DNA of 64,000 nt from contig QHSL01000063.1 in the NCBI GenBank assembly GCA_003220435.1, positions 1 to 64,000 of the forward strand. Reading direction: 5' to 3'. Both the position numbers and the translations under genes were made by a program. Shown here piece by piece: positions 14,990-23,683 of the stretch. The DNA is from Candidatus Rokuibacteriota bacterium (GTDB lineage: Bacteria > Methylomirabilota > Methylomirabilia > Rokubacteriales > CSP1-6). The notes beneath the pieces were generated by a model. The model had not been told where the DNA came from, ran no database searches, and saw nothing but the letters and a program-made list of their open reading frames with translations. Every line of letters begins with the position of its first letter. Within the stretch, counting starts at the first letter, position 1.

Positions 14990-16543
14990 TCAGGCGCCGC
15001 GCTGCTGCCGCTGCCAGACCGCGGCCAGCGCGTCGCGGTCGAGCTTGCCGTTGGCGTTCTTCGGCACCGCGTCGACGACGACCACCGCCGCCGGCACCTT
15101 GAAGGCCACCAACCTGCCGCGACAGTGCTCGAGCAGCGCGGCCTCGGGCACGCTCCGTCCCGGGCGAAGCGCGACGAATCCCACGGGGACTTCGCCGTAG
15201 ATCTCGTCCTTCACCCCGAGCGTGCCGGCGTCGGCGACGTCGGCGTGCTCGAGCAGGCAGTTCGTGATCTCGAGCGAGGCGATGTTCACGCCGCCCTTGA
15301 TGATGATGTCCTTCTTGCGACCGGTGATGTAGACGTAGCCCTCCGCGTCTTGCCGGGCGAGGTCGCCGTTCCTGAAGCCGTCCTGGGGGATCGGCACGAG
15401 CGTGTCCGGCCCTTGCCAGTAGGCCGAGGCGAGCTGCCGGCCGCTGACGACCATCTCGCCCTCCTCGCCGGGCGGCACCTCGCGGCCCGCGTCGTCGAGA
15501 AGGCGGAGGCGCAGGTTGAGGGTGGGCTGTCCGATGGACCCGTGCTTCCGCGCGCGGGGATGATTGCCGCACATGAAGCCGGTCTCGGTGCCGCCGGCGA
15601 GCTGCACGATCGGGATCCCGTACGTCTTCTCGAACTCGAGGTGCTTGTCGACCGAGAGCGGCGCCGTGCTCGAGGTCATGAAGCGGAGCGCCGGCAGATC
15701 CGCCCTGCTCACGGCCGTCGGCCGGGCCAGCAGCATATTGATGACGGTGGGGATCCCGACCGCAACGGTCACGCGATAGTCGCGCAGCCAGTCGAAGAAC
15801 CGCGCCTGCGAGAACTTCCGTGCCAGCACGAGCGTGGCGCCGGTCAGCAGCGCCGGCCCGATCGAGAGGATCTGCGGCGACGACCAGCTGAAGTGGCGGT
15901 AGTCGAGGATCGTGTCGTCGGGTCCGATCTCGAGCCGGTCCACCGGGGACTCGCACATCGCGTAATACGCCTCGTGGGTCCAGATCGCGCCCTTCGGCGT
16001 GTCGGTCGTCCCGGACGTGTAGTCGATCAGCGACCAGTCGTTACGCGCCGGTCGCGCCGCGACGGGCTCGGTCGACGCTTCTCGCAGTCGAGCGAAGAGA
16101 TCGTCGGCCCCGGGGCTCGGCGCGTTCCATCGCCCAAACGGGATCCAGGGCCCGCCGCCCGTTGCCAGCGCGCGGGGATCACCGGGCAGCTCTCGGCTCC
16201 AGAAGACGGCCTTGGGCGCCACGTCGTGGAGGATCTGGCTCACGTGCTTCTCGCGGATCTCGACGTTGATCGGGTTGACGATCACGCCGGCCCGCAGCGC
16301 TCCCCAGAAGACGATCAGCGGCTCGATCCCGTTGTCGGCGAGCAGCGAGATCCGATCACCCTCGCGCACGCCTTCGCCCGCCAGGAAGTTGGCGAGGCGG
16401 CGAGTCAGCGCTTCGAGCTCGCCGAAGGTGATACGCGCATCCTGATCTGGGCTTTCGACCACGATCTTGTCCGGGCGCCGGCGCGCGTGCTGCTCGAGCA
16501 GCGTGTTGACGTCCGTGTACGCGTTCGATCCCTGACCGCTCAC
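14990..16543 (-). CDS. AMP-dependent acyl-CoA synthetase/ligase
   Basis: 517 residues, usual length for the ANL superfamily. The phosphate-binding loop DYTSGTTDTPKGAIWTHEA lies near residue 175, the AMP site motif AGGTETGF near 315, the hinge and A8 core YVYITGRKKDIIIKGGVNI near 410, and the catalytic Lys in PKNANGKLDRDAL near the C-terminus. It forms an acyl-adenylate and then the CoA thioester. The chain specificity is not readable. The start is GTG at 16543. Divergent from the CMD gene; operon with the LLM gene downstream. Confidence 0.9.
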   Translation of the reverse strand: MSGQGSNAYTDVNTLLEQHARRRPDKIVVESPDQDARITFGELEALTRRLANFLAGEGVREGDRISLLADNGIEPLIVFWGALRAGVIVNPINVEIREKHVSQILHDVAPKAVFWSRELPGDPRALATGGGPWIPFGRWNAPSPGADDLFARLREASTEPVAARPARNDWSLIDYTSGTTDTPKGAIWTHEAYYAMCESPVDRLEIGPDDTILDYRHFSWSSPQILSIGPALLTGATLVLARKFSQARFFDWLRDYRVTVAVGIPTVINMLLARPTAVSRADLPALRFMTSSTAPLSVDKHLEFEKTYGIPIVQLAGGTETGFMCGNHPRARKHGSIGQPTLNLRLRLLDDAGREVPPGEEGEMVVSGRQLASAYWQGPDTLVPIPQDGFRNGDLARQDAEGYVYITGRKKDIIIKGGVNIASLEITNCLLEHADVADAGTLGVKDEIYGEVPVGFVALRPGRSVPEAALLEHCRGRLVAFKVPAAVVVVDAVPKNANGKLDRDALAAVWQRQQRGA

Positions 16544-16636
16544 CGGGACGGATACTGCGCCGTCGGCGGCGGCGACGTCAAGCCCGGCGACGACGCCACT
16601 GCAGCAGGCAAATCTCCGCGTCGTCTCTGGCTCCTG

Positions 16637-16642
16637 TAGAAT
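16637..16642 (+). promoter_or_regulatory. Candidate extended -10 of CMD gene
   Basis: TCCTGTAGAATC contains TAGAAT preceded by TG. The same 12-mer occurs again just before the deacetylase start at 34014. Here a normal leader follows, with AAAGGAG before the ATG at 16672. Confidence 0.4.
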
Positions 16643-16671
16643 CCCGACAATACGACCGAAAGGAGTTCGCT

Positions 16672-17220
16672 ATGCCGCGAGCCACGCCCATCACGACCAG
16701 GGAGCAGGTGTCCAAGGAGCACCAGCCGATCTTCGACGCGGTCGCGGAGGGTCGCGGCAGCGTGCGCGGTCCCTTCAGCATCATGATGTACAGCCCGCAG
16801 ATGTGCGAGCGGGTGATCGGCACCAGCAACTATCTTCGTTTCCAGTCGTCGGTGAAGCCCAAGGAGGGCGAGCTGGCCATCCTCGCCACCGCGCGTGAGA
16901 AGGACTGCTCGTACGTCTGGGGCGCGCACGTGACGCTGGCGCGCAAGGCCGGAACGCGCGAGGAAGCGATCGGCGCGGTGCGCGACCGGAAGGACGCCGG
17001 CGGCCTCGCGCCCGAGGAGCGAGCGATCGTCACGTACGTGCGGCAGCTGCTGCAGAAGAACCGGGTCGACCAGGCGGTCTTCGACGCGCTGAAGGACCGC
17101 TACGGCGTGCCCTGGGTCGTCGAGCTGACCGGGATCATCGGCCACTACGGCTTCGTGACCGGCATGCTGAACGCGTTCGAGATGATGCCGGCGCCCGACG
17201 CCGAAAAGCTGCCGGCCTGA
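16672..17220 (+). CDS. Carboxymuconolactone decarboxylase (CMD) family protein
   Basis: 182 residues, a single AhpD/CMD-type helical domain. The conserved core is KEGELAILATAREKDCSYVWGAHVTLA (Glu, Cys, His) around residues 63-88, with Trp where AhpD has its second Cys; this CxYxWxxH form is the decarboxylase-like rather than the peroxiredoxin-reductase-like variant. It likely handles a lactone or other ring-fission intermediate. Good Shine-Dalgarno AAAGGAG. Divergent from the acyl-CoA ligase. Confidence 0.85.
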   Translation: MPRATPITTREQVSKEHQPIFDAVAEGRGSVRGPFSIMMYSPQMCERVIGTSNYLRFQSSVKPKEGELAILATAREKDCSYVWGAHVTLARKAGTREEAIGAVRDRKDAGGLAPEERAIVTYVRQLLQKNRVDQAVFDALKDRYGVPWVVELTGIIGHYGFVTGMLNAFEMMPAPDAEKLPA

Positions 17221-17351
17221 GCAGACGTCTGAAGTGACGGGCCGACGCAGGCGCCGCCGTTCTGGCACCGGCGCCGGTCCGCCAGGCGCCAACGACTGCG
17301 CGCCTTTCGCGGCGGGCACGTCTGGCACCGCCCCTGCTTTCTCCTCGTGGT

Positions 17352-17522
17352 ATGGCCCGCGCGCTCCGGTGCCTCGCCACCGCGCTCCTGCTCGCAATAG
17401 TCCTCGCCCACGTCCCCGCGGCGGCGGCGCCGCTCCGGACGTTCTACGTCGATCCGGCCGGCAACGACTCCGCCTCCGGCTCGTCGACCGAGCTCCGCAC
17501 CGCGACGCTCTCCCTTCAATAG
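17352..17522 (+). pseudogene. Truncated secreted parallel beta-helix protein
   Basis: 56 codons: a clear signal peptide (MARALRCLATALLLAIVLAH, then VPAAAA) followed by TFYVDPAGNDSASGSST, the hallmark N-terminus of secreted right-handed beta-helix (polysaccharide lyase-like) proteins, which normally continue for 300-600 residues. Here a few unrelated residues lead to a TAG. The rest of the gene is absent and the next gene starts 68 bp later. It is a remnant left by a deletion. Confidence 0.6.
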
Positions 17523-17575
17523 AGCTCGCTCGGTACGCCCGCCGCGAAGAGAGCCGCCTGGCTGGGCCGAGGCGC

Positions 17576-17581
17576 TACACT
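17576..17581 (+). promoter_or_regulatory. Candidate -10 of HisC-like gene
   Basis: TACACT followed by TAGCCACGCC-ATG gives a spacing of 9 nt from box to start codon and no Shine-Dalgarno, so the transcript would have almost no leader. Confidence 0.35.
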
Positions 17582-17590
17582 AGCCACGCC

Positions 17591-18661
17591 ATGATCAAGG
17601 CCAAGCCGGAAGTCGAGGGGCTCACGCCCTACGTCGCGCCGCTCGAAGGGCGCCGGCCGCTGCTGCGCCTGGACTTCAACGAGAGCACCGTGGGGCCGAG
17701 CCCCAGGGTGGTGGACGCGATCCGCGCCTTGCCCCCGGACGCGTACGCTGCGTATCCGGAGTACGCGGGCCTCAACGAGGCGTACGCGGCGTCGGTCGGT
17801 GTGCCGGCCGAAAACGTCGAGGCCGTCAACGGCGTCGACGCCGCCATCAGGGCGATCTTCGACGCCTACGGCGATCGAGGCTCCACGTTCCTGACGACCG
17901 TGCCGACGTTCGGCTACTACGAACCCTGCGCCCAGCAGCAGGGGATGGTGATCGACGAAGTCCCGTACGAGGACGACCTCAGCTACCCGCTGGCGGGTGT
18001 CGCGAAGAAGCTCGAAGCCGCGCCCCGCCTCGTCTTCGTCTGCAACCCGAACAACCCGACGGGGACGATGCTCGAGCCCGGCGCCCTCGTCGCTCTGGCG
18101 CGATCGGCGCCGCAGACGCTGGTGGTCGTCGACGAGCTGTACGTCGCGTTCACGGGCCAGTCCGTGCTCCCCGCCGCCCTCGAGCTGCCGAACCTGGTCG
18201 TGCTGCACTCGCTGTCGAAGGCCGCCGGGATCGCGGCGCTGCGCCTGGGGTTCGCGATCGGCCACCGCACCATCGTCGAGCGCCTGCGCCGGGTGACGGG
18301 ACCATACGACATCAACATGTTCGCCGTGGTCGCGGGCAAGGCCGTGCTCGCCGATCCCGATCACATGCGGCGGTACGTGGCGCAGGTGTCCGAGGCCAGG
18401 GCGTGGACGATCGGCGAGCTGCGGCGTCTCGGCGTCCGGCACGCCGCGGGCGGGGGCAACTACATGCTCGTGTGGCCGCCGGGCGACGTCGAGGGCGTGG
18501 TGAGGAAGCTTCGCGGCCACGGGATCCTGGTCCGGAGCATGGCTGGCAAGCCCCTCATCGACGGGAGCTTCCGGCTCACGATCGGCACGCCCGAGCAGAT
18601 GCAGCGATTCATGACGGCGTTCACCGCCGTCGCGCTGCTTCAGTCCGGGTCGCTCCGATAG
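17591..18661 (+). CDS. Histidinol-phosphate aminotransferase-like PLP enzyme
   Basis: 356 residues, fold type I class I/II aminotransferase of the HisC size. The start LTPYVAPLEGRRPLLRLDFNES is typical of HisC; VCNPNNPTGTML and VVVDELYVAF are the PLP-contact motifs, and the Schiff-base Lys is in LHSLSKAAGIAALRLGFAIG, with a C-terminal carboxylate-binding Arg in GSFRLTIGT. No other his genes are near, so the role may be aromatic or another amino-acid transamination. Its 3' end overlaps the convergent FAD oxidoreductase by 22 bp. Confidence 0.85.
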   Translation: MIKAKPEVEGLTPYVAPLEGRRPLLRLDFNESTVGPSPRVVDAIRALPPDAYAAYPEYAGLNEAYAASVGVPAENVEAVNGVDAAIRAIFDAYGDRGSTFLTTVPTFGYYEPCAQQQGMVIDEVPYEDDLSYPLAGVAKKLEAAPRLVFVCNPNNPTGTMLEPGALVALARSAPQTLVVVDELYVAFTGQSVLPAALELPNLVVLHSLSKAAGIAALRLGFAIGHRTIVERLRRVTGPYDINMFAVVAGKAVLADPDHMRRYVAQVSEARAWTIGELRRLGVRHAAGGGNYMLVWPPGDVEGVVRKLRGHGILVRSMAGKPLIDGSFRLTIGTPEQMQRFMTAFTAVALLQSGSLR

Positions 18662-19866
18662 TGGGTCGCATAGGCGTGCCGGCACCGCTCGCGTAGCTCG
18701 GCCTCGTCGAGGTCGCGTCCGACGAAGCGCGTGGTCGAGATCTCCGAAAGGTCGAGCGTCGGCGCGCCGTCCAGGATCCACTCGGCGATCGCCTCGCCCA
18801 GCGCTGGGGAGACGCTGAGACCGCCCACGCAGCACCCGCTCATCACCCAGGCGCCCGGCACCCCGGGCAGCGGCCCGACGAGATAACGGTCGTCGGTCGT
18901 GAGCGTCGGCAAGCCGCCGCGATGCTCGGCGATCCTGATCGCCGGATCCTGGAAGATCGGAAACTGCTCGGCAACGCTGCGGGCCAGCCGCCGGAGCACC
19001 TCGATGTCGAGCGGGAGATCGGCCATGTCGAACGACTCCGGCAGCGCGCCCGCGTCGACTTGCATCGGGTCGGGCTCGTAGCCGCCCAGCATCAGCCCGT
19101 CGCGCTCGTGGCGCACGTAGACGTGGGCGTCGATCACGCGCGCGATCGGGAACTCCGGACCGACGCCCGCGATCGGCTCGGTGATCAGCAGCTGGTGGCG
19201 GGTCGGCACGACCGGCAGCGCGCCGCCGAGCCGCCGCGCGAGGAGGCGCGACCAGGCGCCGGCGGCGTCGACCACGACGCGCGTGGCGATCGTGCCGTGC
19301 GGCGTGCGCACGCCCTCGACGCCGCCGGAGCCGATCTCGAAGCCGGTCGCGGGGGTGTGCGGCAGCAGCGCGGCGCCGAGCTTCTCCGCGGCCCGGCAAT
19401 AGCCGAGCGGGAGCTCGGAGGGCTCGACGTTGCAGTCGGTCGGGCTCCAGGTGATCGCGACGATGCCGTGCTCGCCGAGGATCGGCAACCGCCGCCGCGC
19501 TTCGGCGGTGGTCACCCAGTCGATCTCGATCCCGGCGGCGCGTCCGCGCGCGATCTCGCGGCCGAGCTGCTCGGCGTCGCGATCCGTCCGCGCGATCTTG
19601 AGGGCGCCGCTCTGGGTGAACCGCAGGGGCTGGCTCGTCTCGTGGGTGAACGCGGCGAGCTTGACGACCGCGCGCCGCGCGAGCTTCGTGAGCGACGGCG
19701 TCGCGCGGATCTGGCTCGTGAGCCCGGCGGCGCGGGGCGATGTCTGGGAGGCGAGTTGCGCGCGCTCGAGCAGCGCCACGCGGGCGCCCCGGCGGGCCAG
19801 GTGGTACGCGGCGCTGGCGCCGAAGGCACCGGAGCCGACGACGACGGCGTCCGCCGAGGCGATCAC
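18640..19866 (-). CDS. FAD-dependent oxidoreductase (DAO family)
   Basis: 408 residues. The N-terminal ADAVVVGSGAFGASAAYHLA is the dinucleotide-binding GxGxxG motif, followed by the acidic ALLERAQLASQTSPRAAG loop typical of glycine/sarcosine/D-amino-acid oxidases; the C-terminal GCCVGGLSVSPALGEAIAEWI closes the FAD site. It oxidises a secondary or primary amine to an imine. The nearby RidA could deal with such imines, but this is speculative. It overlaps the HisC-like gene tail-to-tail by 22 bp. Confidence 0.88.
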   Translation of the reverse strand: MIASADAVVVGSGAFGASAAYHLARRGARVALLERAQLASQTSPRAAGLTSQIRATPSLTKLARRAVVKLAAFTHETSQPLRFTQSGALKIARTDRDAEQLGREIARGRAAGIEIDWVTTAEARRRLPILGEHGIVAITWSPTDCNVEPSELPLGYCRAAEKLGAALLPHTPATGFEIGSGGVEGVRTPHGTIATRVVVDAAGAWSRLLARRLGGALPVVPTRHQLLITEPIAGVGPEFPIARVIDAHVYVRHERDGLMLGGYEPDPMQVDAGALPESFDMADLPLDIEVLRRLARSVAEQFPIFQDPAIRIAEHRGGLPTLTTDDRYLVGPLPGVPGAWVMSGCCVGGLSVSPALGEAIAEWILDGAPTLDLSEISTTRFVGRDLDEAELRERCRHAYATHYRSDPD

Positions 19867-19875
19867 CCTTCGGGG

Positions 19876-20265
19876 TCAGCCCGGCCGGCGCTCGATGAAG
19901 CGCGCGACCTCGTGCATGTGCTCGTCGAAGAACGCGAACACCGGGATCGAGCGGTAGAGCCCCTTCTTGAGATACTGGTCCATCAGGTCGGGATTCGCGT
20001 CCCGCGGGAACAATCGCATCTCGATGTCCGGCTTCCCCTCGACCAGCTTGGCCACGAACGGCACTTCGGCCAGGCAGGTCCCGCACCAGTCCTCGGAGAT
20101 GACCATCACCTTGCGCACCGCGCCCATCCGCTCGAGCAGCGTCGCCTCTGCCGGCTCGATGGTGGTCTCGTCGAGGGCCTCGACGAACCGCTCGCGGTTG
20201 ACGGACATGTGATCGATGTACTCCTGCAGCGTCATGCCCTGCGCGAACCGCTCCTTCGTGATCAC
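19876..20265 (-). CDS. Thioredoxin family protein
   Basis: 129 residues. The redox motif is WCGTC (in VISEDWCGTCLAEVPFV, around residue 60), and the cis-Pro is in YRSIPVFAFFD. About 45 helical residues precede the fold, as in the small cytoplasmic thioredoxin-like proteins of the YtpP type; there is no signal peptide. Encoded 9 bp upstream of the FAD oxidoreductase on the same strand, so probably one operon. Confidence 0.85.
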   Translation of the reverse strand: MITKERFAQGMTLQEYIDHMSVNRERFVEALDETTIEPAEATLLERMGAVRKVMVISEDWCGTCLAEVPFVAKLVEGKPDIEMRLFPRDANPDLMDQYLKKGLYRSIPVFAFFDEHMHEVARFIERRPG

Positions 20266-20316
20266 GCCGCTCCTCCGCGGGCGTCTCCACCCCGCGCGGC
20301 TACCCTATCACGAAGC

Positions 20317-20784
20317 TCAAGCATTCCACTCGCGCGGGCCCTCGTCGTCGTAGCCGCACTGCTCGCAGGGGCTGAAGTAATGGGTGGCCGGCGGCATCGC
20401 CACCGCGAGCCGCAGCGAGTTCTCGGTCCCCACCGTCTTGATGTGGTGCACGGTGCCGCGCGGCACCCACACGATGTCGTCCTTGCGCGCCTCGACGACG
20501 ATCCCGCCCGTCAGCTCCCAGCGGAACTCGCCGGCCATCACCACCCACCACTCGTCGAAGTCCGCGTGCCAGTGCGGGCGGTTGCCGCCGCCCGGACGGT
20601 TGGCGATCAGGGTCACGAGGTTGCGCTCGTCCTGGATGACCCGCCGCGACCACGGCGGCGGTCCCATCTTCGCCACCAGCTCGGAGACGCGGGTGCGCAG
20701 CGTGTTGGGCCCTTCGGCGTTGGCCTTGGTCGGCGGCGTGGGGCTCGTCGCGAAAAACGGGATCGTGATGGTGGTGGTGGGCAT
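20317..20784 (-). CDS. Cupin domain protein
   Basis: 155 residues. Cupin motif 1 is in NRPHWHADFDEWWVVMAGEF (HxH and Glu metal ligands), motif 2 in PRGTVHHIKTV. It ends with a Cys pair, SPCEQCGYDDEG, like the rubredoxin-type tail of 3-hydroxyanthranilate dioxygenases, which suggests an oxygenase or a metal-dependent isomerase. It is followed 14 bp downstream on its strand... the amidohydrolase at 20798 lies immediately upstream, so the two are co-transcribed and may handle one aromatic-derived intermediate. Confidence 0.82.
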   Translation of the reverse strand: MPTTTITIPFFATSPTPPTKANAEGPNTLRTRVSELVAKMGPPPWSRRVIQDERNLVTLIANRPGGGNRPHWHADFDEWWVVMAGEFRWELTGGIVVEARKDDIVWVPRGTVHHIKTVGTENSLRLAVAMPPATHYFSPCEQCGYDDEGPREWNA

Positions 20785-20797
20785 GGGTCCTCCGGCG

Positions 20798-21937
20798 CTA
20801 CAGACCGTAGAGCGCCGCGGCGTTGTCGCGGGTGAGCTGCTTTTGCACCTCCGGCGAGAGGTGGCCCATCTGCTTCTCGATGATCTTTCGAGAATTCGGC
20901 CAGGTGCTGTCGGGGTGCGGGTAGTCGGACGCCCAGAGCAGGTGACCCTCGCCGTAGAACGCGATCAGCGACATCGCGACGTGATCGTCCTGGAAGGACA
21001 CCCACACCTGCCGACGGAAGAGCTGGCTCGGCTTCTGTGTGAGGTCGATGCCACCGCGCTCGTCCCAGTACTCCTTCGCCTCCCAGAGCCGCCAGAAGCG
21101 ATAGTCGAGCTCCTGGACGATCCACGGCAGCCAGCCCACGCCGCTCTCGGCCATCACGAGCTTGAGCCGCGGATGTCGCTCGAGGATTCCCCAGGCGAAG
21201 AGGTCGACGAACGGATCGAGGAACTGCCCAATGAAGAGCTTCGTGGTGTTGAAGACGCTCGCGGTCTTGTCCTGCACGTGCGCGGGCACGCCGACCAGAT
21301 TTCCGCCCGCGCCGAACACCACGACGTGGAACGAGAGCAGCAGGCCCGTCTCCTCGAACGCCGTCCATAGCGGCTCCCACGCACGGTCGTGAAGTCGGGG
21401 CGTCACCTGGGAGACCTGGAGGTTCGCCTGGCGGAGCCGGCCGTCCTTCGCGAGCCGGTAGACCTCGTCGCACGCGGCCGCCGGGTTCTCCGGCGGCAGG
21501 ATCGCGGCGCCGATGAGCCGGCGTGGGGCCGCCGAGCAGAACTCGGCGAGCCAGTCGTTGTACGCCTGCAGCGTCGCGATGCGCAGCGCCGGTTCGGCGA
21601 CGGTCATCGTGCTCACCGGGCCGTACAGCACCTGTGCCTCGACATCGTCACGGTCCATGTCGGCGAGCCGCAGCTCCGCGTTCGCCGGACGCATCTCCGA
21701 CTCGTCGACGCCGCCCCGGTCGAACGCGTTGAACGCCGCCTTGGGTCCGGTCGCGCGGCGCCGGCCCGCCCAGCGGCCCCAGACGCCACCCTCGCAGACC
21801 CACGCCGAGCCCGCGTTGCCGTCCACGACGCGCGGGCCCCGATCACGAAGCGCCCTGGGCAGACGCGCCGTCCACAGGTCGGACGGCAGGTACTGGAGGT
21901 CCAGGTGGTCGTCCGCGGAGATCAGCCGGTAGTCCAT
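20798..21937 (-). CDS. Amidohydrolase family protein (ACMSD-like)
   Basis: 379 residues from MDYRLISADDHLDL. Metal positions: His in SADDHLD, His in LLLSFHVVVFG, Asp in LLWASDYPHPD. The ending DNAAALYGL is typical. A longer in-frame reading is open upstream but overlaps the secreted ABM gene, so I use the ATG at 21937. Compared with the paralogs at 4744 and 7413 it lacks the YFPGYRD segment, so it is a different subgroup. Together with the cupin this resembles an ACMSD / hydroxyanthranilate dioxygenase pairing in outline only. Confidence 0.86.
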   Translation of the reverse strand: MDYRLISADDHLDLQYLPSDLWTARLPRALRDRGPRVVDGNAGSAWVCEGGVWGRWAGRRRATGPKAAFNAFDRGGVDESEMRPANAELRLADMDRDDVEAQVLYGPVSTMTVAEPALRIATLQAYNDWLAEFCSAAPRRLIGAAILPPENPAAACDEVYRLAKDGRLRQANLQVSQVTPRLHDRAWEPLWTAFEETGLLLSFHVVVFGAGGNLVGVPAHVQDKTASVFNTTKLFIGQFLDPFVDLFAWGILERHPRLKLVMAESGVGWLPWIVQELDYRFWRLWEAKEYWDERGGIDLTQKPSQLFRRQVWVSFQDDHVAMSLIAFYGEGHLLWASDYPHPDSTWPNSRKIIEKQMGHLSPEVQKQLTRDNAAALYGL

Positions 21938-21951
21938 CGGCGCGAGCCTGC

Positions 21952-22671
21952 TCAGTCGACAGCTCGGAACATCCGCTCGTCGTACAGGGCACCCGACATC
22001 GGGCCGAGCTTGTCGCGGAACAGGCGCGTGGCGTCTGCCATCGCGTGGGCGTCGACCGCCTTCGCGTCCTTCCAGATCTCGACGACCGTGAAGTGGTTGG
22101 GGCGATTGGTCTGCTGCACGCCCTCGAACCGCACGTTGCCGGCGGCGCCGCGGCTGTCGGCGCCGAGCTGCTTGACCGCGGCGAGGCCGTCCTCCTTGCG
22201 GGGCGGAATGACGTCGACGTGCGTGACGACGTAGACGGCGTCGCCGGCCGGGCCCGGCTGCAGCGGACCGACCGAGACGCCGATGTGGACGCGCTCGTCG
22301 AGCGGGGCGCTCCGGATCGCGTGCACCTTCTCGCGGAGCTGCGCGGCGGCGGCCGATTTGCCGTGAGCCTCGAAGGCCTTCTGGTCCTTCCACACCTCGA
22401 GGATCGCGAACTGGTGGGGCTGGCCGATGCGGGTCACCACCTCGCAGCGGAGGCTGCCGTCTTCCGCGCGGGCCGCGTCGCGGTAGCGCTTCAGCGCCGC
22501 GACGCCGTCCGCCCGCGAGGTCGGCATGACCTCGATGTAGATCGCCGTGTAGATGTTGCCTTCGATGACGGGCGGCAGGGCGGGGGTGGGCGTCTGGGCC
22601 TGAGCGTTCGTGATCGCGCCGATCAGCGCCAGCGCGACGCCGATGGACATCGCGCAGAGGAGTGTGTTCAT
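21952..22671 (-). CDS. Secreted protein with two antibiotic-biosynthesis-monooxygenase (ABM) domains
   Basis: 239 residues. A signal peptide (MNTLLCAMSIGVALALIGAI, cleavage near AQAQ) precedes two tandem ABM (dimeric alpha/beta barrel) domains: one around 40-130 (YTAIYIEVMPTSRADGVAAL, FAILEVWKDQKAFEAH) and one around 145-235 (YVVTHVDVIPPRKEDGLAAV, FTVVEIWKDAKAVDAH). The shared xVxEIWKDxKAxxAH shows an internal duplication. Cytoplasmic members are quinol monooxygenases; secretion is unusual. It lies 14 bp upstream of the amidohydrolase and downstream of the E1 genes. Confidence 0.82.
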   Translation of the reverse strand: MNTLLCAMSIGVALALIGAITNAQAQTPTPALPPVIEGNIYTAIYIEVMPTSRADGVAALKRYRDAARAEDGSLRCEVVTRIGQPHQFAILEVWKDQKAFEAHGKSAAAAQLREKVHAIRSAPLDERVHIGVSVGPLQPGPAGDAVYVVTHVDVIPPRKEDGLAAVKQLGADSRGAAGNVRFEGVQQTNRPNHFTVVEIWKDAKAVDAHAMADATRLFRDKLGPMSGALYDERMFRAVD

Positions 22672-22685
22672 GGCTCTTCCACCTT

Positions 22686-23669
22686 TCACCGGGCGAGCGG
22701 GTCGGGACGGCGCGCGTCTTCCAGCACCCGGCGAACGGCCGCGGTGATCCGCGCCCGGTCGGGCAGCGCCGCCTGCTCCAGCGGCGGGCTGAACGGCACC
22801 GGCACCGGCGCCGCGCACACGCGCTGCACCGGCGCCCGGAGCGCGCGGAACGTCTCGGGGTCCTCGGTCACGAGGGCGACGATCTCGGAGGCCGCCGAGC
22901 AGGTGGCCGGCGCTTCGTCGACGACCACGAGCCGGCCGGTCTTGCGTACCGAGGCACGAATCGCCGCCGCGTCCATCGGCACGAGCGTGCGCGGATCGAG
23001 CACCTCGACCGAGATGCCCTCGGTCGTCAGCGTGTCCGCCACGGCGAGCGCCTCGCGCACGTAGTAGGCGAGCCCCACGATGGTCACGTCGCGGCCGGCG
23101 CGCTTGACGTCGGCGACGCCGATCGGCACGGTGTGCTCGCCGTCCGGGACCGGCCCGGTGGTCGAGGCGAGGCGACTGCACTCGAAGAAGACGACGGGGT
23201 TGTTGTCGCGGATCGCGCTCTTCAGGAGCCCCTTGGCGTCCGCAGGCATCGAGGGGAGGAGGATCTTCAGCCCGGCCAAGTGCATGAACATGGAGTAGGG
23301 GCTCTGCGAGTGCTGGGCGGCCACCTGCATGCCGCCGCCCGTGCTGCACCGATAGGTCACCGGGAAGTCGGCCTGGCCGCCGAACATATAGCGGATCTTG
23401 CTCGCCTGGTTGACGATCTGGTCCATGGCCACGAACGAGAACGTGACCATACCCCAGTGCACGACCGGCCGGAAGCCGCTGCCGGCGGCGCCGAGGCCGA
23501 TCCCGGTGAACGCCGCCTCCGAGATCGGCGTGAACCGCACGCGCTTGTCACCGAACTTGTTCTCGAGCGCCGGCGCGCGCTGGGTCGCCATCGTGATCAC
23601 GCGCTCGTCGCGTTCCATTTCCTCGATCAGCGCTTCCTCGAGAGCCTGGGCGAACGTGATCTCTCGCAC
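22686..23669 (-). CDS. 2-oxoacid dehydrogenase E1 beta subunit-like
   Basis: 327 residues, full length for PdhB/AcoB-type subunits, from a GTG start with AAGGAGCGG before it. Transketolase-pyrimidine domain: REITFAQALEEALIEEMERD, RVRFTPISEAAFTGIGLGAA with the conserved Glu. The C-terminal domain starts near VTIVGLAYYVREALAVADTL and holds VEVLDPRTLVPMD. It pairs with the E1 alpha gene upstream; repeat copy B fills the 140-bp gap. No E2 lipoyl transferase or E3 gene is in the window. Confidence 0.88.
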   Translation of the reverse strand: MREITFAQALEEALIEEMERDERVITMATQRAPALENKFGDKRVRFTPISEAAFTGIGLGAAGSGFRPVVHWGMVTFSFVAMDQIVNQASKIRYMFGGQADFPVTYRCSTGGGMQVAAQHSQSPYSMFMHLAGLKILLPSMPADAKGLLKSAIRDNNPVVFFECSRLASTTGPVPDGEHTVPIGVADVKRAGRDVTIVGLAYYVREALAVADTLTTEGISVEVLDPRTLVPMDAAAIRASVRKTGRLVVVDEAPATCSAASEIVALVTEDPETFRALRAPVQRVCAAPVPVPFSPPLEQAALPDRARITAAVRRVLEDARRPDPLAR

Positions 23670-23683
23670 GGTAGCCGCTCCTT

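Larger units (their letters stand above)
17223..17590. other. 368-bp intergenic region with gene remnant
   Basis: Between the CMD gene and the HisC-like gene. It holds the truncated secreted-protein start at 17352-17522 and a candidate -10 at 17576-17581; nothing else is recognised. Confidence 0.5.

Noticed and set aside
17516-20290. A 924-codon minus-strand open frame
   Set aside because: It runs across the HisC-like, FAD oxidoreductase and thioredoxin genes in other frames; composition is Arg/Ala/Pro-rich shadow sequence of GC-rich codons.
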